Assembly: GCA_964502215.1 (NCBI GenBank)
Contig: CAZCUN010000024.1
Span: 1 to 45,560 of the forward strand
Direction of reading: 5' to 3'
Length of the DNA stretch: 45,560 nt
Origin: JAALLB01 sp964502215
GTDB taxonomy: Bacteria; Pseudomonadota; Alphaproteobacteria; Rhizobiales; Rhizobiaceae
The notes under the pieces were generated by a model. The model was not told the DNA's origin. It saw only the letters and a program-made list of their open reading frames with translations, and made no database searches. Positions within the stretch are counted from its first letter, which is position 1. The number at the start of each line of letters is the position of its first letter. Of the stretch, positions 25,260 to 34,149 are shown piece by piece. Made by a program: the position numbers and the translations under genes.

Positions 25260-25786
25260 GTTATTCTCTTCTCAACAGCAGGTTTCTTTGCTGCAGTTTT
25301 TTTAGCGGCAGGTTTTTTAGCTGGAGCAGATTTTTTTGCAGTTGTTGATTTCGTTGCCGTCTTACGTGGCGCAGCTTTTTTAGTTGCAGCAGAAGCTTTC
25401 GCTGTTGTTTTCTTTGCTGGTGGCTTCTTCGCAGGTGCGTTTTTTACAGCAGCAGGTTTTGCTGCTGGCGCCTCAATTTCATCATTCACAACAGATTTAT
25501 GCGCTTCTAATGGGTCTTTCATGGTTTGAGCAAACTCTTCCATAGACTTTTTGGCATCTTCTAAAGGGGCAAATGTTTTGTTTGTCGCCATATCTTTGAT
25601 GTCATCAAGATCGGCTTCTTTAATGGCATCATCAACTTGACGCTGAAAGTCGCCAGCCATACGCTTAATTTTTCCTATAGTCTTGCCAAGGGAACGTAAC
25701 ATCCCTGGCAGTTCCTTAGGACCCACCACAATAATTGCCACAGCGGCAATTACTAACATCTCTGACCAGGCAAAATTGCTAAACAA
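25256..25786 (-). CDS. tatB: Sec-independent protein translocase subunit TatB with Lys/Ala-rich tail
   Basis: TatB pairs with TatC to bind twin-arginine substrates. The 176-residue protein has the N-terminal membrane helix with the TatB signature VVGPKELPGMLRSLGKTIG and an amphipathic helix to about residue 80. From about 107 to the end it is a low-complexity tail of repeated A/P-K-K units (APAKKPPAKKTTAK, KKTAAKKPAVEK) like histone H1 tails. Such tails occur in some rhizobial TatB proteins as I recall, and their use is unknown. The ATG has no overlap with tatA, which is 75 bases upstream. Confidence 0.93.
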   Translation of the reverse strand: MFSNFAWSEMLVIAAVAIIVVGPKELPGMLRSLGKTIGKIKRMAGDFQRQVDDAIKEADLDDIKDMATNKTFAPLEDAKKSMEEFAQTMKDPLEAHKSVVNDEIEAPAAKPAAVKNAPAKKPPAKKTTAKASAATKKAAPRKTATKSTTAKKSAPAKKPAAKKTAAKKPAVEKRIT

Positions 25787-25861
25787 AATTTATTTTCCGC
25801 GCATGAAGTAGTTTAAAATCCCGCGATATTTCGCGGGAACAAAATGAAGCAAAAGAGCTAT

Positions 25862-26074
25862 TCAGCTAGCCTTTGTCTCATCTTTAACTTTGTTAGCAAC
25901 TTCAGAAGCTTTTGCTTCAATCGTATCGCCATCTTCGTCTTTATCATTCAAACCTTTTTTGAACGATGTAATGCCTTTAGCAACATCCCCCATAAGATCA
26001 GATATTTTACCGCGTCCAAATAGAAGAACGACAACAACAGCAATAATTACAATCTGCCAAACACCAATATTCAT
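25862..26074 (-). CDS. tatA: Sec-independent protein translocase subunit TatA
   Basis: TatA forms the variable pore of the Tat system. The 70-residue protein starts MNIGVWQIVIIAVVVVLLFG and continues with the signature FGRGKISDLMGDVAKGITSFKKGL and an acidic polar tail. GGGAG lies seven bases before the ATG. Gene order tatA-tatB-tatC is kept and probably one operon starts here. Confidence 0.96.
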   Translation of the reverse strand: MNIGVWQIVIIAVVVVLLFGRGKISDLMGDVAKGITSFKKGLNDKDEDGDTIEAKASEVANKVKDETKAS

Positions 26075-26250
26075 TTTACAGCTCCCGTCTGCGCTAGCTT
26101 CTTACGAAAATTAAAAAGCCTAGTCTAAATCAGTTTGCATCTTAGCCTGTATCATAGACTAACTGCAAGCAATCCTTACCTTATTAAATAGGCTAAGCAA
26201 GTTATGGTTACCAGTAGAAAGTGATCAAATAACAGCATCTTTGCCAAAAT

Positions 26251-27390
26251 TTAATGTGAAGGAAAAATCATAATTAAATTTGGATCGACATAAACCGATA
26301 CCAAACTAGCAGAATCAGGCAATTCTCCCGCTTTAATACGTACCGAAATTGCCTTATCCAAGTTTTCGATATTAATTTCAAGCAGTTCTGAGGTTCCAAT
26401 AAACCTTCTAAGAGCAATGCGGCCTTTTTGTCCTTTATCACCTTTTTCATAAGGCTTTACATTAAAATCAGTAAACCTTATGGCCGCATGGCATTCTCTA
26501 GGTAACAAAGCATCACAAGCAAACTGCCCAAAAATAGTTTCAGCAGTTGTATTGTTTGTAATTGCGGGAATAATATTGATCTCAGAAAAGAATCCCGCAG
26601 CAAATAAACTGTTGGGTTTGTAATAAATATCTTTTGCTTCCCCATATTGAACAAGGCGACCATCTTTTATTAAGGCAACATGATCCCCAACCCGCAAGGC
26701 TTCCTCTGCATCATGTGTCACTATTATTGCGGTTGAGCGCGTCTCTCTTAAAAGCCCAATAGTTTGCTCACGAATGCTATCGCGCAAGCGTGAATCAAGC
26801 CCTGAAAACGGCTCATCCATTAATAAAATACCAGGCCTTGGCGCAAGCGCTCTGGCAAGTGCTACACGTTGTTGCTCGCCACCTGACAAAACATGCGGGT
26901 ATTGTGGTGCTCTCTCCTCAAGCCCAACACGTGATAAAATACGCATTGCTTGAGTTTTGGCGTCCTTACGGCTTAATGCAGTCAAACCAAACTCTACATT
27001 TTGCAATATAGTTAGATGCGGAAAAAGTGCATAGTCTTGAAAAACCAGACCAACCCCTCGTTTATCAGGAGTAATAAATGTATTCTCATCAGCAACAGCA
27101 CGGCCATCAATTTTAACAGCGCCTGAAGCACCGTCTATTAGACCAGCAGCAATTCTAAGAAGCGTTGTTTTACCGGAACCAGATGGGCCTAAAAGGCAAA
27201 GTACCTCACCAGGTTGCACTTCAAGCGAAATATTTTGAAGGATAGTATTGCCACCAACAGCATAATTTATATGCTCAAACGACATACTTGAAGCAATAGA
27301 AACACCCGCAGAGTTTCTTTTACCCCACTTGTTTTCGCGCTCTACAGAGCCTCTTTCAACAATACTATTATTTTGAACGTTCTCGTTCAT
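26251..27390 (-). CDS. Orphan ABC transporter ATP-binding protein (FbpC/PotA type)
   Basis: The 379-residue ATPase has Walker A GPSGSGKTT, a Q-loop VFQDYALFPHLT, signature LSGGEQQRVALARALAPRP, Walker B ILLMDEPFSGLD and a switch His (VTHDAEEA). A C-terminal TOBE-like domain (about residue 290 to the end) follows. This layout is that of FbpC (ferric iron) or PotA (polyamine) importers. The matching binding protein and permease are not adjacent. The core begins near MSFEHINYAV, so the 35 leading residues may come from an upstream start choice. An ATG at about 27285 is an alternative, and neither start has a strong ribosome site. It sits between tatA and scpB, where I would not expect an importer gene. 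Confidence 0.8.
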   Translation of the reverse strand: MNENVQNNSIVERGSVERENKWGKRNSAGVSIASSMSFEHINYAVGGNTILQNISLEVQPGEVLCLLGPSGSGKTTLLRIAAGLIDGASGAVKIDGRAVADENTFITPDKRGVGLVFQDYALFPHLTILQNVEFGLTALSRKDAKTQAMRILSRVGLEERAPQYPHVLSGGEQQRVALARALAPRPGILLMDEPFSGLDSRLRDSIREQTIGLLRETRSTAIIVTHDAEEALRVGDHVALIKDGRLVQYGEAKDIYYKPNSLFAAGFFSEINIIPAITNNTTAETIFGQFACDALLPRECHAAIRFTDFNVKPYEKGDKGQKGRIALRRFIGTSELLEINIENLDKAISVRIKAGELPDSASLVSVYVDPNLIMIFPSH

Positions 27391-27447
27391 GGCACAAGAT
27401 ACTCAATTACATTTAAGCAAATATATAAACATGCATTGCACTAAATG

Positions 27448-28173
27448 CTATCCCTCTTCTTCATCTCCGCCTGTTGGAGGCAATAATCCAAGTTCTTCAA
27501 GGTCTTCTGCCATTAGAGGGTCTTCATCATCGGTTAGTTCATCACCGTCATAAGGCTCAGGAACAACAAAATTTGCGGGCACTTGCGAACGCAATAAACC
27601 AGCCCCTTTTAATTCTTCTATCCCAGGCAAATCTTTAAGTTCTTCAAGTGCAAATTGATCTAAAAAACCATCAGTTGTACCATATGTTACGGGCCTACCC
27701 GGTGTTTTACGTCGGCCGCGCATACGAACCCATTCAGTTTCCAGCAAAACGTCAAGCGTTCCTTTTGAAGTTGCAACGCCTCTAATTTCTTCTATTTCAG
27801 CACGAGTGACAGGCTGATGATACGCAATAATAGCTAAAACTTCCAAAGCAGCGCGTGATAATTTACGTGTTTCAGTCGTTTCTTTTTGTAAGAGAAACCC
27901 AAGGTCATCCGCTGTGCGGAAAGCCCAATTGTCACCAACTTTAACAAGATTAACGCCGCGACCAGAGTATGCTTGCTGCAATTCACGCATCAAAGGTTCT
28001 AGTTTGATATCTTCTGGAAGACGCTCGCTCAGGGCTTTTTCTGATACTGGTTCACTTGAAGCAAATACAATAGCCTCAACCATTCGAAGATGTTCAAGCA
28101 AGTTTGCATGCTCTGTCCCGCCTGCTCTTGTTGAATCAAATGAAAGAATTTGTGCTTCGTTAGGTTGGGTCAT
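27448..28173 (-). CDS. scpB: Segregation and condensation protein B
   Basis: ScpB is the winged-helix kite partner of the SMC-ScpA condensin that compacts and segregates chromosomes. The 241-residue protein has LRMVEAIVFASSEPVSEKAL near residue 28 and a second winged helix with LEVLAIIAYHQPVTRAEIEEIRGV, then GRPVTYGTTDGFLDQFAL. A long acidic tail (DELTDDEDPLMAEDLEELG) ends it. Its ATG is two bases after the scpA stop, so the pair is coupled. Confidence 0.96.
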   Translation of the reverse strand: MTQPNEAQILSFDSTRAGGTEHANLLEHLRMVEAIVFASSEPVSEKALSERLPEDIKLEPLMRELQQAYSGRGVNLVKVGDNWAFRTADDLGFLLQKETTETRKLSRAALEVLAIIAYHQPVTRAEIEEIRGVATSKGTLDVLLETEWVRMRGRRKTPGRPVTYGTTDGFLDQFALEELKDLPGIEELKGAGLLRSQVPANFVVPEPYDGDELTDDEDPLMAEDLEELGLLPPTGGDEEEG

Positions 28174-28175
28174 TA

Positions 28176-29033
28176 TTAAAGGTTCCCTATTTCTTGTCTA
28201 GGCGCGGGCTGGTCGCCTTTTTTAAGATAAAGCGGTGCAAAGGCTTTTTCCTGTCTGATTTTAAGTTTCCCCTCGCGAACAAGCTCAAGACTTGCTGCAA
28301 ATGAGCTTGCAATTGCACTGTTACGCAGCTCAGGGGTTGGAATATATGGAATTAAAAATGCATCAAGTGGCGTCCAGTCAGAAAGTTCACCAACCATACG
28401 CGTTAAAATTTCTCGCGCATCTGATAGCGACCAAACTTCCCTTTTAGAAATTGTCACATGCGAAACACTTTGACGCTGCCTTTGTGTTGCATAAGCCGAA
28501 AGCAAATCGTAAAGCATAGCAGTGAAATCTTTTTTCTTATCAACCTTTATTGGCTCCGGAATACCACGAATAAAGAAGTCTCGACCTAATCGGTTACGGT
28601 TTACAAGACGTTTGCCAGCTTCACGCATCGCTTCTAACCGCTTAAGTCTGAACGCAAGCATGGCCGCCATCTCTTCGCCTGACATTTCATCTTCAGCTAT
28701 TTCTTCAACAGGAAGCAATAATTTTGATTTTAAAAATGCAAGCCAAGCAGCCATCACAAGATAATCTGCCGCAAGTTCAATTCGAAGTTTTCTAACTTCT
28801 TCAATAAACTCAAGATATTGTTCAGCAAGAGCAAGAATGGAAATCTTAGCCAAATCAACTTTCTGGCGACGGCTCAACTCTAATAACAGATCAAGCGGCC
28901 CTTCAAAACCTTCAACATCAACAGTTAATTGAGGTTCAGCAGATTTTATCTCTGTTTCAGAATTATCCCAGACATCAGATTTCTCATTGCCTTCAGCAAT
29001 AAGAACCAGATCATTTTCATTTTCTGATGTCAT
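28176..29033 (-). CDS. scpA: Segregation and condensation protein A
   Basis: ScpA is the kleisin that bridges SMC heads. The 285-residue protein has the conserved start VEGFEGPLDLLLELSRRQKV (near residue 40) and LAADYLVMAAWLAFLKSKLLLP. The C-terminal winged helix (LRNSAIASSFAASLELVREGKLKIRQEKAFAPLYL) binds the other SMC head. nagZ lies 24 bases upstream on the same strand. Confidence 0.96.
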   Translation of the reverse strand: MTSENENDLVLIAEGNEKSDVWDNSETEIKSAEPQLTVDVEGFEGPLDLLLELSRRQKVDLAKISILALAEQYLEFIEEVRKLRIELAADYLVMAAWLAFLKSKLLLPVEEIAEDEMSGEEMAAMLAFRLKRLEAMREAGKRLVNRNRLGRDFFIRGIPEPIKVDKKKDFTAMLYDLLSAYATQRQRQSVSHVTISKREVWSLSDAREILTRMVGELSDWTPLDAFLIPYIPTPELRNSAIASSFAASLELVREGKLKIRQEKAFAPLYLKKGDQPAPRQEIGNL

Positions 29034-29057
29034 TTTCCCCGTAATCCCTCGTCTTCT

Positions 29058-30104
29058 TTAATGCCCCGCTTCTGTAGGGTCTTGCCCGTAGGTTTTGTCT
29101 TCACAAAGAATACGAAACTCTTTTCGCAAGCTTTCTTCATCACAAGTATCTACATTAGCAAATAAGTTTGTTGCTTGTACGGCTCGCCTAAAAGAATCCC
29201 CAGATAACTGAGGTGAAGCCGCCGCAATGGGTGTCATTTCAGCAAGATTACCATTGCAATGCAAAACAACATCACAACCAGCATCAAAAGAAGCCTTTGT
29301 TCTTTGTTCAAAGCTACCTTTTAAAGCATGCATAGAAAGATCATCACACATCAACAAACCATCAAACCCAATGTAGTCTCGAATGATGTCATTAATAACA
29401 ACCTGCGAAGTTGTAGCAGGATTATTGGGGTCAATAGCCTTGTAAACTACGTGAGCTGTCATTGCTAAAGGCATATCTTTAAGATCTTGGAATGGTTTAA
29501 AGTCTGATTTTTCTAAGTCAGATAGCGAAGCTTCAACAATAGGTAAATCTTTATGGCTATCAACACCAGCACGACCATGTCCTGGAATATGCTTAACAAC
29601 AGGCAAGACACCGCCTGCCATCAAGCCTTTTGAAGCTGATAAACCAATATCACTGACGATTGAGCAATCTTTTGCATATGCTCTGTCGCCAATAACATCA
29701 TGACTTCCCTCAACAGGCACATCCAGCACAGGCAAACAATCAACGTTAATACCAAGCTTGGCTAAATCACACGCCATTAAACGTGATTGCAGCCATGCAA
29801 ACCGCAACCCTTGCTCTTTATTTTGTGCGTAATGTTTACCAAAAACATCGCCAGCAGGATACGCCTCCCAATGCGGTGGACGCAGTCGCCTCACTCTGCC
29901 GCCTTCTTGATCTATTAAGACAGGAACATCATCGTGCTCAACGCACGATTTTAGTTCTGCTACAAGATTTGCAACCTGCTCTGGCGTGTCGATATTTCGA
30001 CCAAAAAGAATAAAACCCCAAGGCTGAACTCTTTTATAAAAGTCCTGCTCTTCTTGGGTTAACGAAAGGCCTGAACAGCCAAAAATTACTGAAGTGATTC
30101 CCAT
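29058..30104 (-). CDS. nagZ: Beta-N-acetylhexosaminidase (peptidoglycan recycling)
   Basis: NagZ releases N-acetylglucosamine from anhydromuropeptides in the cytoplasm. The 348-residue glycoside hydrolase family 3 enzyme has LIDQEGGRVRRLRPPHWEAY, the catalytic loop KHIPGHGRAGVDSHKDLP, and FDGLLMCDDLSMHAL with the nucleophile Asp. No signal peptide is seen, which fits cytosolic action. SPOR gene upstream and scpA downstream are the usual neighbours in this order of bacteria. Confidence 0.95.
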   Translation of the reverse strand: MGITSVIFGCSGLSLTQEEQDFYKRVQPWGFILFGRNIDTPEQVANLVAELKSCVEHDDVPVLIDQEGGRVRRLRPPHWEAYPAGDVFGKHYAQNKEQGLRFAWLQSRLMACDLAKLGINVDCLPVLDVPVEGSHDVIGDRAYAKDCSIVSDIGLSASKGLMAGGVLPVVKHIPGHGRAGVDSHKDLPIVEASLSDLEKSDFKPFQDLKDMPLAMTAHVVYKAIDPNNPATTSQVVINDIIRDYIGFDGLLMCDDLSMHALKGSFEQRTKASFDAGCDVVLHCNGNLAEMTPIAAASPQLSGDSFRRAVQATNLFANVDTCDEESLRKEFRILCEDKTYGQDPTEAGH

Positions 30105-30140
30105 AGCGTAGAATTATCAGAAACAAGCCTACTTCCAAAG

Positions 30141-30171
30141 AAAAAAGGCCAGACATATAATGCCTAGCCTT
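30141..30171 (-). terminator. Intrinsic terminator after the SPOR gene
   Basis: On the minus strand AAGGC-T-AG pairs with CT-G-GCCTT around an AT-rich loop, followed by a T-run (30141-30146 read in reverse). It lies 24 bases past the SPOR stop and before nagZ. Confidence 0.7.
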
Positions 30172-30194
30172 ATTTATACTCAAGTTTTATAACT

Positions 30195-32258
30195 TTAACG
30201 CGTTACAAAACAAGCACCACCTGCAGATGACAAACTTGAACAAAGTCGATTAGCGTCTGACTTTGAAGCAGTTTGCACGCGAACTCTATAATAAGTTGCA
30301 CCATTCACACTTGCGCGTTGAATAGACATTGCTCTGCCACGAAGCGCAGTAAATTTATTTCTCATATCAACGAATGAAGCTTGAGCAGCCTCTGGTGATC
30401 TTTGAGAAGAGACCTGCACAACCCATTCACTCTTACGCACTGGCGCTGGAGTAGCTTTCTTCGGCTTAGGAGCAGCAGCAACTTTTCTAACAGGTGCAGC
30501 GGGTGCTGGTTTTGGTTTCACAACTGCTCTTGGTTGTACTGCTGGCTTAGGTAATGGACTAACAGAAGGTACTTTAATATCGCCAGTTGAAAGGGCACCA
30601 TCAATGCCTGAAGCACCCGCAATCGCTTGGGTAGACACTGGCTGCACATCAACAATCGGAGCTTCATTAATTGTAACAATATTAGAGGCTGTTTCAATTG
30701 GTTTTGGTGCAGCAGGTTTTGTAATAATCGTACCATCTGGCTTCACAACAACAGTTTGTACAACTTTTGGTTCAACAGAAGTTTCACCAGCATTTGGTGT
30801 TGCGCCAACGTCTTCTGATGCGGTCAATCGGTCATCAGTTTTTGTCAGGTCAACAACATTACCAGTATTCAAAACCAAAGGTTCTTCAGTTTGTGAATTT
30901 AAAGTCTGCTGTGAAACTTTCGCAGTATTTTCACCACCAAGATCGCTATATGAAGCATTATCTTGATTTTCAGGAACAACACCTCCTGGATCTTTTGGTT
31001 TAACTTTTACTGGATCAACATCAGCTTTAATAATTGTTGGTGTGCCAGTAGTAATTGTCGAGGTTTCTCCACCTAGGAAGCCATAACCTGCAGCTATTCC
31101 GCCTGCAAATAAAGCAATTACAAAAGCAGCAACAGCAAGCTTTAATCCACCACCATTATCATTTGCAGCAGCTTTTTCACCTTCAATCGCAGCAATCTCA
31201 TCAAGTGAGCCAACGTGTCCTGGATCATTTTCTAGATTTATAGTTTCTGACATAGGCACATTAGGACTTGCAGCAGCAACAAATGCAGCATTAGACTCAA
31301 CTGTTTCGTTAGCTACCCACCCTTGTGGCTCTTCTACACTTACTTCTTTAAGTTCTTGTGAAAATGCAGCTTCGAAATCCATTTCCAAGTCCGGATCACC
31401 AGATACAACAGCTTCTTGCGCAACATTTTCACTGACAACAGGCTTAGCAACCGCTTCAGTCACTTCCATTTGCTCAAATTCACTGGCAAATGCAGCACCT
31501 AAATCATCTTCAATTGAAGCAACAGCAGCCTTTTCAATTAACGCAGGCGTTTCAACCCCTGCTGCAAGTTCCTGCTCAAGCGCTTCTTGCATACTAGCGA
31601 TGTTCGTATCAACATCATCGACAGTATCAACAACAGCCTCTATAGCTTCTTCGCTTTGTTCAACTGTTTCAGTAACAGGCTCTATAGCCTGAACAGCCTC
31701 AACTGCTGGTTCACCCACAATTTCCATTTCAAGAGCACTAATAAGCCCATCTTGAAATCCCACTTCACTATCAACTGCTTCAGCAACTTCTGGCACTGGC
31801 TCTTGAACAGGTTCTTCAAAGGCGGGAGCAGTTGCAACCGCTTCTACTTCGGTTTCAATATCTTGCTTTTCCGCATTAATTTCTTCTATTGATGAATTGA
31901 TATCATCAACGAAAGCAGGTGTTTCAACTTCATCAATGACTGCATCGATTGATTCTTGATTTGAAAACTCTGCTAACAATTGTTCTTCAAGCGCAGCTTC
32001 AACACTCGCATCAGTTGGATTAATACTCTCGGCAACCTCTTCAACCAATTCTGATACAGGAGTATGATCAGTACTAGCTTCAACATCTGCAACAACAGGC
32101 GCAGAAAGGCTAACGCTTGGTTCTTCCAAAGGTTCAGGCTCTGGAGCTGGTGTGTTTAATTCTGGTTCACCCGCAACAATACGAGCCAATTCCGCCAGCG
32201 GATCTTCCTCAACCTCAGAAACTTGAGAGCCAATACTTTGATTAATTTGTTCACTCAT
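30195..32258 (-). CDS. SPOR-domain membrane protein with long acidic N-terminal region
   Basis: The 687-residue protein has a very acidic, Glu/Val/Ala-rich region of about 370 residues and a single membrane helix (LAVAAFVIALFAGGIAAGYG, near 375-395). A Pro/Lys linker follows, then a C-terminal SPOR domain (SEWVVQVSSQRSPEAAQASF ... YYRVRVQTASKSDANRLC, about 610-687). SPOR domains bind denuded glycan strands at the division septum. The acidic part is predicted cytosolic and repeats similar EPV/EAVE motifs. Homologues of the same architecture lie between argS and nagZ in related bacteria. It may link division-site peptidoglycan to cytosolic partners, which is inference. Confidence 0.88.
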   Translation of the reverse strand: MSEQINQSIGSQVSEVEEDPLAELARIVAGEPELNTPAPEPEPLEEPSVSLSAPVVADVEASTDHTPVSELVEEVAESINPTDASVEAALEEQLLAEFSNQESIDAVIDEVETPAFVDDINSSIEEINAEKQDIETEVEAVATAPAFEEPVQEPVPEVAEAVDSEVGFQDGLISALEMEIVGEPAVEAVQAIEPVTETVEQSEEAIEAVVDTVDDVDTNIASMQEALEQELAAGVETPALIEKAAVASIEDDLGAAFASEFEQMEVTEAVAKPVVSENVAQEAVVSGDPDLEMDFEAAFSQELKEVSVEEPQGWVANETVESNAAFVAAASPNVPMSETINLENDPGHVGSLDEIAAIEGEKAAANDNGGGLKLAVAAFVIALFAGGIAAGYGFLGGETSTITTGTPTIIKADVDPVKVKPKDPGGVVPENQDNASYSDLGGENTAKVSQQTLNSQTEEPLVLNTGNVVDLTKTDDRLTASEDVGATPNAGETSVEPKVVQTVVVKPDGTIITKPAAPKPIETASNIVTINEAPIVDVQPVSTQAIAGASGIDGALSTGDIKVPSVSPLPKPAVQPRAVVKPKPAPAAPVRKVAAAPKPKKATPAPVRKSEWVVQVSSQRSPEAAQASFVDMRNKFTALRGRAMSIQRASVNGATYYRVRVQTASKSDANRLCSSLSSAGGACFVTR

Positions 32259-32330
32259 AACGCATAAACCTATCTACTCTTGAACACTATTAACTACAAT
32301 TAGGTAGCTAATTATGTCGGGGCAAAGAAT

Positions 32331-34091
32331 TTAGCGCATTTCTTCTGGAGCAGAAACGCCAATAATGGCAAGCCCAGAAGCAATGACTGTTGCTATACTG
32401 CGCAATAAAACGAGCCGCGACAAAGTTAATTGTGCCTTTTTAGGGTTAATAAACCGTAATTCTGGCGATTCTTTGCCTTTAGACCAGTGAGAATGTAGCT
32501 CAGAAGCCAATTCATACAGGTAAAATGCCAGTCTATGAGGTTCATCTGCCCTCGCAGCTTGCTCAATGATTCTAGGGAATTCAGCAGTTTTTCTGATCAA
32601 ACCAACTTCACCAGCATCACTTAGTAGGCTTAAATCTGCTTTTTCTAGCCCTGCACGCGAGACATCTAGATCCGGAATATCATTAGCAACTTGTCTGAAA
32701 ACCGATGCAACACGGGCATGTGCATATTGAACGTAAAAGACAGGGTTATCTTTCGATTGCTCTGTAACTTTTGCAAAATCAAAATCAAGCGGTGCCTCAG
32801 CCTTTCGATATAACATCATAAAACGAACAGCATCACGCCCTACTTCATCAACCACTTCTCGAAGTGTAATAAAGTCGCCAGAACGTTTTGACATTTTAAA
32901 AGGTTCGCCATCGCGCATTAATTTCACAAGCTGGCAAAACAAGACATCAAGCTCAGCTTCATCGCCAGCTACAGCCTTACAAACAGCTTTCAAACGCTTT
33001 GCATAGCCTGAGTGATCAGCCCCAAGAACATAAATCATACGTTTAAAACCACGGTCAAATTTATCTTGGAAGTAAGCAACATCTGCTGCAAAATATGTGT
33101 AAGAACCGTCAGATTTTACAAGCGCCCTATCCGCATCATCACCAACTGCCGTTGAACGGAACAAAGTTTGCTCACGATCTTCCCAGTCCTCAGGCGTTTC
33201 ACCTTTTGGTGGGGGTAGCGTTCCTTCATAAACATGCCCTTTATCACGCATCTTTTGCAACATCGTATCGATTGTTGATTTACCGTCTTGCTTTGCATGC
33301 AGATCACGTTCAGAGAAAAACAAGTCGTGATGGATATTCAAAGCACCGAGGTCTTCTTTAATCATCGACATCATCGATGAAATCGAAATTTCTTTAAGTA
33401 GCGCAATACGCTCTAAATCAGGTTTAGATTTAAGCGTATCACCATGTTCATCAACAAGGGCTTTCGCTGGCGCAATTAAATAGTCACCTGGGTAATGGCC
33501 TTTTGGCATTTCTCCCACATCTTCGCCCAAAGCTTCTAAATATCGATGATAAAGTGAATTTGCCAGGACATCGATTTGTCCACCTGCATCATTTACGTAA
33601 TACTCTTTGATTACATCAAAACCTGCATATCCTAACAAGTTCGCAAGCGCATCTCCAACAACCGCACCGCGACAATGGCCAACATGCATTGGCCCAGTGG
33701 GATTGGCTGAAACATATTCAACATTGACCTTTTCGCCATCAGAAACCAGACCACGGCCATAATTTTCTTCAGCATTAAAAATAGTAGATAAATGCTCAAT
33801 CCAAAACGCATCCGACAATTTCAGATTAATAAACCCAGGGCCTGCAATAGATACTTCAGACACTTGATCTAATTTTCCCAACCCATCAGCAATTACCTGC
33901 GCCAATTCACGTGGGTTCTTGCCAGCAGGCTTAGCCATAACCATTGCGGCATTAGTAGAAACATCACCATGCGAAGTATCACGCGGAGGTTCAGCAGAAA
34001 TCCTGCCTAATAATTTCAGAGCATCTTCACTTAAGTCAATGCCTTGGAGTATTTTCTTAATGTAATCTTCGAACTGAGAGAATATATTCAT
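32331..34091 (-). CDS. argS: Arginyl-tRNA synthetase
   Basis: ArgRS charges tRNA-Arg. The class I enzyme has the HIGH motif as HVGH (NPTGPMHVGHCRGAVVGDAL) and KMSK in FKMSKRSGDFITLREV. The anticodon-binding DALR domain fills the last 130 residues. ATG at 34089-34091 gives MNIFSQFEDYIKKILQG, matching the usual beginning of the family. The longer frame to 34142 would add 17 residues without family support. dgt is 58 bases upstream on the same strand. Confidence 0.97.
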   Translation of the reverse strand: MNIFSQFEDYIKKILQGIDLSEDALKLLGRISAEPPRDTSHGDVSTNAAMVMAKPAGKNPRELAQVIADGLGKLDQVSEVSIAGPGFINLKLSDAFWIEHLSTIFNAEENYGRGLVSDGEKVNVEYVSANPTGPMHVGHCRGAVVGDALANLLGYAGFDVIKEYYVNDAGGQIDVLANSLYHRYLEALGEDVGEMPKGHYPGDYLIAPAKALVDEHGDTLKSKPDLERIALLKEISISSMMSMIKEDLGALNIHHDLFFSERDLHAKQDGKSTIDTMLQKMRDKGHVYEGTLPPPKGETPEDWEDREQTLFRSTAVGDDADRALVKSDGSYTYFAADVAYFQDKFDRGFKRMIYVLGADHSGYAKRLKAVCKAVAGDEAELDVLFCQLVKLMRDGEPFKMSKRSGDFITLREVVDEVGRDAVRFMMLYRKAEAPLDFDFAKVTEQSKDNPVFYVQYAHARVASVFRQVANDIPDLDVSRAGLEKADLSLLSDAGEVGLIRKTAEFPRIIEQAARADEPHRLAFYLYELASELHSHWSKGKESPELRFINPKKAQLTLSRLVLLRSIATVIASGLAIIGVSAPEEMR

Positions 34092-34149
34092 TTTATGCTT
34101 TTCAATTGGTATTTCAGCTTTTAAAAGCCCTACCCTTTTCACTTATGGA

